Shown piece by piece: positions 1-6,481 of a stretch of DNA of 40,459 nucleotides (position 1 is its first letter; the number at the start of each line of letters is the position of its first letter). Source of the DNA: Geodermatophilus sp. DF01-2. Lineage in GTDB: Bacteria > Actinomycetota > Actinomycetes > Mycobacteriales > Geodermatophilaceae. Where the stretch lies: the NCBI RefSeq assembly GCF_004571065.1, contig NZ_SPQN01000032.1, forward strand, positions 1 through 40,459, read 5' to 3'. The translations under genes were made by a program, and so were the position numbers. Below the pieces are notes generated by a model. That model was not told the DNA's origin, searched no databases, and was given only the letters and a program-made list of their open reading frames with translations.

Positions 1-118
1 GGCCGGACGCCGGCACGTCGGTGATCCGGATCGGGTCCGGGAGCGGCCCCCGTTCCACCGCGGCCGGGCGCAGCACCGCCCAGCCGGCGACGAGGGCGAG
101 CACCAGGGCCGCCGCCAC
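1..118 (-). CDS. N-terminus of a putative exported or membrane-anchored protein (partial)
   Basis: On the minus strand a frame from GTG at 118 runs off the window edge. It encodes a hydrophobic stretch (AAALVLALVAGWAVL) and then a proline/charge-rich region (RPAAVERGPLPDPIRITDVP), which looks like a signal peptide or signal anchor entering an extracellular domain. The open frame extends further upstream through a serine-rich stretch with no ATG or other GTG, and the ribosome-binding site at the chosen GTG is weak, so the true start is uncertain. It is divergent from the histidine kinase that follows. Function cannot be told from 39 residues; coding status is inferred from the hydrophobic pattern. 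Confidence 0.4.
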   Translation of the reverse strand, partial: MAAALVLALVAGWAVLRPAAVERGPLPDPIRITDVPASG

Positions 119-225
119 GGCACCGCGCGTCGATCCTCCGGACCTCGTGCAGCCGCCGCCCTTGTCGGACGATGACGACGATGACGACGGGGACGGCGGT
201 CCGGAGGGGGACGACAGGGACGACG

Positions 226-1797
226 ATGACGACGGCTGAGGGAGCCCGGGGGCGGCTGTGGCGCTGGGTGCCCCGCTCGGCCCGCACCCGGATCATCGGC
301 TGGGTCCTGCTGCTGGTCCTCCTCGCCCTCGGGATCGTCACGTTCGTCACCTGGCGGCTGCTCATCGCCGCCACCGACGAGCGGATGGACATCACCCTCC
401 AGGCCGAGATCGAGGAGTTCCGGCGGATCCTCGAGAGCAACGTCGACCCGCGGACCGGCCAGCCGTTCGGGTCCGTCGAGGACGTCCTGCAGACCCTGAT
501 CACCTACAACCTGGCCCGGCCGAACGAGAAGTTCCTCGGTTACGTCGACGGCGACTACCGCTACCAGAGCCGGATCGAGGCGCCGGTCCTGCTCAGCCGG
601 GACGAGGCGTTCACCCGCCAGGTCGGCTCCGTGTCCGAGACGACCTGGGGGCGCTACCAGAGCGGCGCCGGGGAGGTCCGCTACCTCGCCGTCCCCGTGG
701 ACCTCGTGGGTGACCCGTCGCGCGGCGTCGCCGTCGTCGCCTACTTCGCCGACCAGGAGCGCCAGGCCGCCGACGACGTCGCCCGGTTGATGCTGGCGGT
801 CGGCGCCGCCACCGTGCTGCTCGCGGCCGGGGGCGCCTGGGTCGTGGCCGGGCGCATCCTGCGGCCGGTCCGCGACGTGGCCACCATCGCGCACAGCATC
901 ACCGAGACCGACCTGTCCCGCCGCATCCCCGTCGACGGGCGCCCGGCCGACGAGCTCACCGACCTCGCCGTCTCGGTCAACGGGATGCTCGACCGGCTGG
1001 AGGACGGCGTCGCCGCGCAGCGTCGGTTCCTCGACGACGCCGGGCACGAGCTGCGGACGCCGATCACCATCGTGCGCGGCCACCTGGAGGTGGTCGACCC
1101 GGCCGACCCGGGCGACGTCCGGGAGACCGTGGCGCTGGTCGACGACGAGCTGGACCGGATGAACCGGATCGTGTCGGACCTGCTGCTGCTGGCCCGCGCT
1201 GAGCAGCCCCGGTTCGTCCGCCCGCAGCCGGTCGACGTGGCCGCCCTCACCGGCGAGGTCTTCGGCAAGGTGCGGCGGCTCGGGGAGCGCAACTGGGTCC
1301 TCGAGACCGCCGCCGACGTGGACGCGGAGCTGGACACCCAGCGGGTCACCCAGGCGCTGGTCGCGCTGGCCGACAACGCCGTCCGCTACACCGTGCCCGA
1401 GGGGCGCATCTCCCTCGGCAGCCAGCTCAGCGGCGGGGACCTGCGGTTCTGGGTCGCCGACACCGGCCCCGGCGTTCCCGAGGCCGAGCAGGCGCGGGTG
1501 TTCGAGCGTTTCGCCCGCGGGTCGGCAGGGGCGCGGCGCTCCGATGGCGCCGGCCTCGGGCTGTCCGTCGTCCGGGCGATCGCGGTGGCCCACGGCGGCC
1601 GCGCGGTGCTCGACAGCGTGCAGGGCCGGGGGACGACGGTCACACTCGTCCTCCCCGCCCGCCTCGCGCCACCGGTGGACCCCGGGCACGCCGAGACCGT
1701 GGACGACGCCGCCGCGGCGCCGGAGCTCGAGCCCGACGACGTCCCCGCCCGCGCAGCGGAGCCGCTGCCCAGTCCATCCCCAGGAGGCCGGTCGTGA
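226..1797 (+). CDS. Two-component sensor histidine kinase (HAMP, HisKA, HATPase)
   Basis: Membrane sensor kinase of about 523 residues that would autophosphorylate and pass phosphate to the regulator encoded next. Visible parts are TM1 (about residues 25-45), an extracytoplasmic sensor region of about 140 residues, TM2 (about 188-209), a HAMP linker, the dimerisation helix with phospho-acceptor His274 in DDAGHELRTP, N-box Asn384 in LADNAVRYT, G1 box DTGPGVPE from Asp412, and G2 GAGLGLSVV. The Pro/Glu/Ala-rich C-terminal tail of about 40 residues is dispensable-looking. ATG 226 is preceded by AGGGA at 5 nt; an in-frame ATG at 172 lies in a GAC/ACG microsatellite and has no ribosome-binding site. 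The stop overlaps the next start by 4 nt (GTGA). The ligand is not evident. Confidence 0.93.
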   Translation: MTTAEGARGRLWRWVPRSARTRIIGWVLLLVLLALGIVTFVTWRLLIAATDERMDITLQAEIEEFRRILESNVDPRTGQPFGSVEDVLQTLITYNLARPNEKFLGYVDGDYRYQSRIEAPVLLSRDEAFTRQVGSVSETTWGRYQSGAGEVRYLAVPVDLVGDPSRGVAVVAYFADQERQAADDVARLMLAVGAATVLLAAGGAWVVAGRILRPVRDVATIAHSITETDLSRRIPVDGRPADELTDLAVSVNGMLDRLEDGVAAQRRFLDDAGHELRTPITIVRGHLEVVDPADPGDVRETVALVDDELDRMNRIVSDLLLLARAEQPRFVRPQPVDVAALTGEVFGKVRRLGERNWVLETAADVDAELDTQRVTQALVALADNAVRYTVPEGRISLGSQLSGGDLRFWVADTGPGVPEAEQARVFERFARGSAGARRSDGAGLGLSVVRAIAVAHGGRAVLDSVQGRGTTVTLVLPARLAPPVDPGHAETVDDAAAAPELEPDDVPARAAEPLPSPSPGGRS

Positions 1798-2456
1798 GCC
1801 GGGTGCTGATCGCCGAGGACGAGACCCGCATCGCCGCGTTCATCGAGAAGGGGCTGCGCGCCAACGGGTTCGCCACCGCCGTCGTCAACGACGGCCGGGC
1901 CGCCCGCGCCGCGGCCGCCGGTGGCGACTTCGACCTGCTGATCCTCGACATCGGCCTGCCCGGGATGGACGGGTTCGAGGTGCTGCGGGCGCTGCGCGCC
2001 GAGCGGGTGTCCATCCCGGTCGTCATCCTCACCGCCCGGGACAGCGTGCAGGACACGGTGGCGGCGCTGGAGGGCGGCGCCGACGACTACATGCCCAAGC
2101 CCTTCCGCTTCGAGGAGCTGCTCGCTCGCGTGCGGCTGCGCCTGTCCGGCGGCCGGCAGACCGAGACCACCGTGCTCACCTGCGGCGACCTGTCGCTGGA
2201 TCTGCGGACGCGGCGCGCGCAGGCCGGCAACCGGACCGTCGACCTCTCCGCCCGCGAGTTCGCCCTGGCCGAGACGTTCCTGCGCCACCCCGGCCAGGTG
2301 CTGGCCCGCGAGCAACTGCTCAGCCACGTCTGGGGCTACGACTTCGACCCCGGCTCGAACGTCGTCGACGTCTACGTCCGCTACCTGCGCCGCAAGCTGG
2401 GCGCCTCGCGCATCGAGACCGTGCGCGGCATGGGCTACCGCCTCGTCGCGAACTGA
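1794..2456 (+). CDS. OmpR/PhoB-family response regulator
   Basis: A 220-residue regulator: receiver domain (about 1-115) with acidic pocket EDE near the N-terminus, phospho-acceptor Asp52 in LLILDIGLPG, the conserved Thr of ILTARD and Lys of MPKPF, then a winged-helix DNA-binding domain ending ETVRGMGYRLV. The GTG start overlaps the kinase stop by 4 nt, so the two are translationally coupled and form a cognate pair. Immediately after its TGA begins one copy of the dispersed 3'-end repeat described at 2457. Target genes are unknown; the adjacent MurJ-like gene is a possible but unproven target. Confidence 0.94.
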   Translation: MSRVLIAEDETRIAAFIEKGLRANGFATAVVNDGRAARAAAAGGDFDLLILDIGLPGMDGFEVLRALRAERVSIPVVILTARDSVQDTVAALEGGADDYMPKPFRFEELLARVRLRLSGGRQTETTVLTCGDLSLDLRTRRAQAGNRTVDLSAREFALAETFLRHPGQVLAREQLLSHVWGYDFDPGSNVVDVYVRYLRRKLGASRIETVRGMGYRLVAN

Positions 2457-2507
2457 GAAACCCCGTCCTCCCCGCCCCTCGCAGCCTCGGCGGTGCCCGG
2501 GACGGGG
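2457..2507 (+). repeat. 3'-end repeat, copy 1 (stop-codon-adjacent stem-loop)
   Basis: Begins at the base after the TGA of the response regulator. CCCCGTCC (2461-2468) can pair with GGACGGGG (2500-2507), and an inner CCGCC pairs with GGCGG, leaving a loop containing TCGCAGCCTC. The same sequence follows three other stop codons at 14381, 23210 and, on the minus strand, 30749. Likely acts as a transcription terminator or mRNA 3'-end structure. The remaining sequence to 2742 holds no recognisable gene, though the minus strand of about 2500-2640 reads as a short protein-like frame without a convincing start. Confidence 0.7.
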
Positions 2508-2742
2508 CCGGGGCCCGGCGGGCGCCAGCACCGTCGTCCAGATGTCGCCGCCGGCTTCGCCGAGCAGCAGCTGCAGGGACGGCGGCCAGCCGTGCCGCAG
2601 CGCCGGGCCGGGGGAGGACAGCAGCGGGGAGGTCACCTCCCGACGCTGCGCTGCGCCGGGCCGGCGACGCGGCCGTGAGAGGCCGATGAGCGCCCTCTCA
2701 TGTCGGGGGCGGTGGTCCGCCCTCCGCCGGACCTGGGCGAGG

Positions 2743-4275
2743 ATGCCCACCGTGGCGAGCGGGCGGCTGGCACGGGCGACGGCGCTGGTCGCGGGGCTGA
2801 CCCTCGGCAGCCAGCTGCTCGGCCTGGTCCGCGACATCACCGTGGCCGCGGTCTTCGGGGTCGATTCCACGCTCGACGCCTACCTCGTCGCGCAGGGCCT
2901 GATGAACCTCGTGCTGGCCCTCATGGCCGGTGCGCTGGCCAAGGCGGTCGTGCCCACCGTGGCGCGGGCGGTCGCCGACGACGAACCGCGGCGCGGCCAG
3001 CACAGCGTGCAGGTAGCGCTGACCGTCGCCGTCCTGGTGCTCGGGACGGCGTCGGTGTTGATGGCGGTGTGGGCCCGCCCGGTGGTCGCGGTGCTGGCGC
3101 CCGGCTTCGACGAGGAGACCACCGAGACCGCCGTCGCCCTGACCCGGGTCGTCCTGGTGGCGGCCGTCCTGGTCGCGGCGACCAACGTGCTGGCCGGGAC
3201 GGCGCACGGCCACCGCCGCTTCGGCTGGGCGGCGGCGCAGGGCATCCCGTTCAACGTCACGATGATCGGTGGCGCGCTGCTGTTCGGGCCGGTGTACGGG
3301 GTGACCGCACTGGCGGTGGCCTTCGTCGTCGGCAGCGCGCTGCGGCTGCTCCTGCAGGTTCCCCCGCTGCTGGCCGTGGGCCAGTCCTTCCGGCCCTCCC
3401 TGGACGTGCGCGACCGCGGTTTTCGGGAGATGGCCGTCCTGGTGCCGCCGCTGCTCGTGGGCAGCGCCATCGGCCAGGTCAACAGCCTGGTCGACCGCGC
3501 CGTCGCCTCCACCGTGGGCGAGGGCGCCATCGCGGCCCTCAGCTACGGCTGGCACCTCGTCGGGCTGGCCGACACCCTCGTGGTGGCCACCGTGGCCACG
3601 ACCCTCTACCCGGCGCTGGCCGCGGCGGCCCGGCCGGGACGGGCCCGGGAACTGCAGGACCTGCTCCGCCGCGGCAGCGGCGTCCTGCTCGTACTCGTCA
3701 CCCCGGTCGCGCTGGTCCTCGCGCTGGCCGCCGAGCCGGTCGTCGACCTGGTCCTCGGGCGCGGGGACTTCGGCCCGGTGGCGATCGAGCTGACCGCGTT
3801 GGCGGTCACCGCCTACGCCGCCGGGCTGCCGGCGCTGGCGCTGCGCGAGCCGGCCACCCGGGCCTTCTACGCGCTCGGCGACTCCCGCACCCCCGTGGTG
3901 CTGGCGCTCGCCGGCATGGCGGTCAACGTGGTCGGGGACCTCACCCTGGGGGTGCGCTACGGCATCCCCGGGCTGGCCGCGTCCACGTCGCTGTCGCTGC
4001 TGCTCGTCGCCGTCCTCACCCTCTGGCGGCTGCGGCGCGCCGGGGAGGGGCTGACCCTGGCCGGCCTCGGGCGGTGCTGCCTCCAGGTGGCCGTCGCCGC
4101 CGGGGCTGCCGCCGTCCCCACCTGGTGGGTCGGGCGCAGCGTCGACGGGGTGCTCGCCGTGCCCGCGTGCGTCGTGGCCTGCCTGGCGGTGTACCTGCTG
4201 GTCCTGCGGCTGCTGCGGTCGGCCGAGCTCCGGGAGCTGGGGACGGTGCTACGCGGTGTGCTCCCCGGACGGTGA
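2743..4275 (+). CDS. murJ: MurJ/MviN-family lipid II flippase-like membrane protein
   Basis: About 510 residues with some 13-14 hydrophobic segments, matching the MurJ/MviN (MOP superfamily) size. Near the N-terminus it has the family pattern RATALVAGLTLGSQLLGLVRD followed by AAVFGVDSTLDAYLVA. Later come EPATRAFYALGDSRTPVV and a GIPGLA loop, as in MurJ, where lipid-linked peptidoglycan precursor is moved across the membrane. It is not next to the usual chromosome-end murJ neighbours, so it may be a paralogue moving another lipid-linked glycan. The start is uncertain: ATG 2743 gives the usual family N-terminus, while ATG 2686 (after GAGAGG, 3 nt away) would add 19 basic residues. Its 3' end overlaps the convergent gene at 4249 by 27 bp. 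Confidence 0.82.
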   Translation: MPTVASGRLARATALVAGLTLGSQLLGLVRDITVAAVFGVDSTLDAYLVAQGLMNLVLALMAGALAKAVVPTVARAVADDEPRRGQHSVQVALTVAVLVLGTASVLMAVWARPVVAVLAPGFDEETTETAVALTRVVLVAAVLVAATNVLAGTAHGHRRFGWAAAQGIPFNVTMIGGALLFGPVYGVTALAVAFVVGSALRLLLQVPPLLAVGQSFRPSLDVRDRGFREMAVLVPPLLVGSAIGQVNSLVDRAVASTVGEGAIAALSYGWHLVGLADTLVVATVATTLYPALAAAARPGRARELQDLLRRGSGVLLVLVTPVALVLALAAEPVVDLVLGRGDFGPVAIELTALAVTAYAAGLPALALREPATRAFYALGDSRTPVVLALAGMAVNVVGDLTLGVRYGIPGLAASTSLSLLLVAVLTLWRLRRAGEGLTLAGLGRCCLQVAVAAGAAAVPTWWVGRSVDGVLAVPACVVACLAVYLLVLRLLRSAELRELGTVLRGVLPGR

Positions 4276-4947
4276 GCGCCGGACGACGACGATCGGGGTG
4301 CTCGACATCCCCTGCCCCATCGGGTTGTCGCCCAGCGCGGTGAGCAGCTCCTGCGCGGACAGCGCCGCCGACGAGACCGCGCGCACCGACCCGCCGCGGT
4401 CGTTGACGTCGACGATCGCCACCCCGCAGCCCAGCCGCGCCTGCCAGGTCTGCGCCAGGCGTCGGGCCTCCTCGGGCTCCAGTGGCGGCAGCAGCAGGTC
4501 CAGGTAGGGCGGGCGCAGGCCGTCCAGGTCGCGGGCGAACGTGCCGGCCAGCCGGTAGAAGTCGCCGCGGCGACCCAGCGGGCGCAGCAGCCCGGCCGCC
4601 ACGGCGGCGAGCACCACCCGCGGGCGCCCCTGCCGCTCGAGCACGAGCTGCATCTTCTCGGGGATCGACAGGCCGCGGCTGTCCCCGACGGGGTGCACGT
4701 TCCGGGCCAGGGTGTGCGCCAGGCGACCGGGGGAGACCGCCGAGCGGGGCACCGCGCGGTGGGTGAGCAGGACGGCGACCTTCTCGCTCACCGCCACGGT
4801 GTCCGTGCCCCGCCGGAACGCGGCCGTGCACCCGTCGAGCACCGCCGCGAGGTCGTCCCCCGGGTTCAGCCAGCGGGTGCGGACCGGGTACCGGCTCCAC
4901 GTGCCGGTGTCGTCCCAGACCGTGGACCAGTTCCCGTCCTCGGGCAT
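4249..4947 (-). CDS. Coenzyme F420-0:L-glutamate ligase-like protein (CofE/FbiB domain)
   Basis: 232 residues related to the F420-0:gamma-glutamyl ligase domain family. Evidence is the opening GDDLAAVLDG, the TDTVAVSEKVAVL strand, the middle LLRPLGRRGDFYRLAG, and the nucleotide/metal-site-like blocks VAIVDVNDRGG and LGDNPMGQGMSSTPIVVVR. In F420 synthesis this enzyme adds glutamate to F420-0. Genuine actinobacterial FbiB is longer and lies beside fbiA, which is absent here, so this may be a paralogue acting on another acid substrate. ATG 4947 has GAGGAGG upstream. The gene is divergent from the TetR regulator at 5100, with a palindromic operator candidate between them, and its end overlaps the flippase gene. 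Confidence 0.72.
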   Translation of the reverse strand: MPEDGNWSTVWDDTGTWSRYPVRTRWLNPGDDLAAVLDGCTAAFRRGTDTVAVSEKVAVLLTHRAVPRSAVSPGRLAHTLARNVHPVGDSRGLSIPEKMQLVLERQGRPRVVLAAVAAGLLRPLGRRGDFYRLAGTFARDLDGLRPPYLDLLLPPLEPEEARRLAQTWQARLGCGVAIVDVNDRGGSVRAVSSAALSAQELLTALGDNPMGQGMSSTPIVVVRRSPSGEHTA

Positions 4948-5019
4948 GCGCGGCCTCCTCGCCGTCCTACGAATGGATTCGAGGGTGCTGACCGGACTCA
5001 CGCGGGAGGATGGGACGGA

Positions 5020-5037
5020 CATGAGAGAACTGTCATG
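5020..5037. promoter_or_regulatory. Imperfect 18-bp palindrome, candidate TetR operator
   Basis: CATGAGAGAACTGTCATG lies in the 152-bp divergent region between the F420-ligase-like gene and the TetR gene. The outer arms CATGA/TCATG are perfect and 7 of 9 positions of the half-sites agree. Position, size and symmetry fit a TetR dimer site controlling both genes; no binding data are implied. Confidence 0.45.
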
Positions 5038-5099
5038 CGGGTAGACCGGCGGCGTACAACGGGGAGCAGGAGCGTAGAGGACGGCGGGAGGCGCGCGGA

Positions 5100-5867
5100 G
5101 TGGTGGACGACGCCGACCACCCTGTCGGGGGTCCCCCACCCACCGGCGCGGTCCGCGCGACCCCCCCGGGGGCGCCCCGGACGCCGCTCGACCGGCGGCG
5201 GGTGCTCACCGCGGCCATCGCCTTCATCGACGAGCACGGACTCGACGCCCTCACGATGCGCCGGATGGGTGCCCGCCTCGGCGTCGAGGGGATGGCGCTG
5301 TACCGGCACGTGACCGGCCGGGAGGACCTGCTCGACGGCGTCGTGGAACTGGTGGTCGACGAGCTCTACGGCGACCCGGAGGTCCACCTCGCGCCGACCC
5401 ACGGCTGGCAGGACTACCTGCAGCGGCTGGCGCACGGGGTCCGGCGCATCGCCCTGGCCCACCCGGCGGTGTTCCCGCTGATCGCCACCCGGCCGCCGGC
5501 GGCGCCGTGGGTCCGCCCGCCGCTGCGCAGCCTGCGCTGGCTGGAGTCCTTCCTCGACGCGCTGACCAGCCACGGCTTCTCCGAGGAGGCTGCCGTCGCC
5601 GCCTACCGGGCGTACACGAGCTTCCTGCTCGGCCACCTGCTGCTGGAGGTCTCCCAGCACGGCGTGCCGATCAGCCCGCTGGACGACCCGGGAGGCTCAC
5701 CGAACGCCGACGACGGGTCGCTGGCCCAGTACCCCCACGTTCGTCGCCTCGAGCCGCTGCTGTCGCAGGACGAGTCGGCCGCAGAGTTCGAGGAGTCGCT
5801 GGAGAACCTGCTCGAGCGCCTGCAGCGGGTGCTCCGGGAGTCGCGGCGCCCCGGCTCCACCATCTGA
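5100..5867 (+). CDS. TetR/AcrR-family transcriptional regulator
   Basis: 255 residues. The N-terminal helix-turn-helix region (about 28-75) reads RRRVLTAAIAFIDEHGLDALTMRRMGARLGVEGMALYRHV with the YRHV end of the TetR recognition helix. The remainder is the helical ligand-binding and dimerisation domain of the tetracycline-repressor C-terminal type. GTG 5100 is preceded by GGGAGG at 8 nt; the next codon is also GTG. The first 25 residues are Pro/Gly-rich and probably disordered. Divergent orientation suggests it represses itself and the F420-ligase-like gene in response to a small molecule. It ends 5 bp before the convergent STAS gene. Confidence 0.9.
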   Translation: MVDDADHPVGGPPPTGAVRATPPGAPRTPLDRRRVLTAAIAFIDEHGLDALTMRRMGARLGVEGMALYRHVTGREDLLDGVVELVVDELYGDPEVHLAPTHGWQDYLQRLAHGVRRIALAHPAVFPLIATRPPAAPWVRPPLRSLRWLESFLDALTSHGFSEEAAVAAYRAYTSFLLGHLLLEVSQHGVPISPLDDPGGSPNADDGSLAQYPHVRRLEPLLSQDESAAEFEESLENLLERLQRVLRESRRPGSTI

Positions 5868-5872
5868 GCGCG

Positions 5873-6223
5873 TCAGCCCTCCTCGACGTCGAACAGGTCT
5901 CCCACGCCGGTCAGGCGCAGGACCTGCCGGACCGCCCGCGACGGGTTGCGCAGCACCGGCCGTCCGCCGGCCAGCCGGTGCGCCTCGGTCTCGCGGACCA
6001 GCAGGGCGACCCCCGCGGAGTTCAGGAAGGCGGCGGCGGAGGCGTCCACCGCGACGACGGCGTCCTGCGGCGCACCGCCCGCCGGGGCCGTGGCCCGCTC
6101 GTCGTCCCAGCGGGCCACGGTGGCGGCGTCGATCTCGCCGCGCAGGTGCAGCACGGAGCCGTCGTGCCCCGGCTCGAGCCAGACGGCGCCCGGCGGGTGT
6201 GGCGGCACGGCACTGGGGGTCAC
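5873..6223 (-). CDS. STAS-domain anti-sigma factor antagonist
   Basis: 116 residues forming a single STAS domain: VLHLRGEIDAATV, then VVAVDASAAAFLNSAGVALLV, whose Ser (in LNSAG) is at the position phosphorylated in SpoIIAA/RsbV proteins. In that family the unphosphorylated form binds an anti-sigma kinase and frees a sigma factor. GTG 6223 has GGGAGG 5 nt upstream. It is divergent from a SpoIIE-type phosphatase at 6482 that could dephosphorylate it. No RsbW-type kinase lies in the window, so the partner must be elsewhere. Confidence 0.86.
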   Translation of the reverse strand: MTPSAVPPHPPGAVWLEPGHDGSVLHLRGEIDAATVARWDDERATAPAGGAPQDAVVAVDASAAAFLNSAGVALLVRETEAHRLAGGRPVLRNPSRAVRQVLRLTGVGDLFDVEEG

Positions 6224-6274
6224 GGATCCTCCCGGTCTGGTGGGCGGCGCGTCCGTGGCCGATGGCTGGGCCAG

Positions 6275-6299
6275 GCGCCGTTTACAGGGTAAACGGCGC
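6275..6299. promoter_or_regulatory. Perfect 11-3-11 palindrome between STAS and PP2C genes
   Basis: GCGCCGTTTAC, spacer AGG, GTAAACGGCGC: a perfect inverted repeat in the 258-bp divergent region. The AT-containing GTTTAC/GTAAAC core stands out in this GC-rich DNA and GTTT and GGGTA resemble SigB/SigF promoter elements, but their spacing (3 nt) is far too short for a promoter of that type. Best read as an operator for an unknown dimeric regulator of either or both genes; a bidirectional RNA hairpin is less likely because it lies at gene starts. Confidence 0.55.
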
Positions 6300-6389
6300 A
6301 GGAAGAGGCGCGGGGATCGCCCCTCCGTGGGGAACCGACCGCCCCGGTGGGCGTCAGGCCTCGTGACGGGGTGACCTGTATCGACGTGG

Positions 6390-6419
6390 TTGCGGGCGAG
6401 CCGTCGGTCGGCCGATACT
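6390..6419 (+). promoter_or_regulatory. Candidate promoter of the PP2C phosphatase gene
   Basis: TTGCGG (6390-6395) and GATACT (6414-6419) are separated by 18 bp, a plausible weak housekeeping-type pair 63 bp before the GTG start. Each matches only part of its consensus. Confidence 0.3.
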
Positions 6420-6481
6420 CCGTGCCGCTCGACGTGAGCTGCGGGTGCCCGGCCCGAGCCGCCGAGCCGCGAGAGGGCAGT

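Noticed and set aside
1386..2870. Long open frame on the minus strand across the kinase/regulator genes
   Set aside because: It is antisense to two clear genes, rich in Arg/Gly/Pro with no domain; an effect of GC-rich codon bias.
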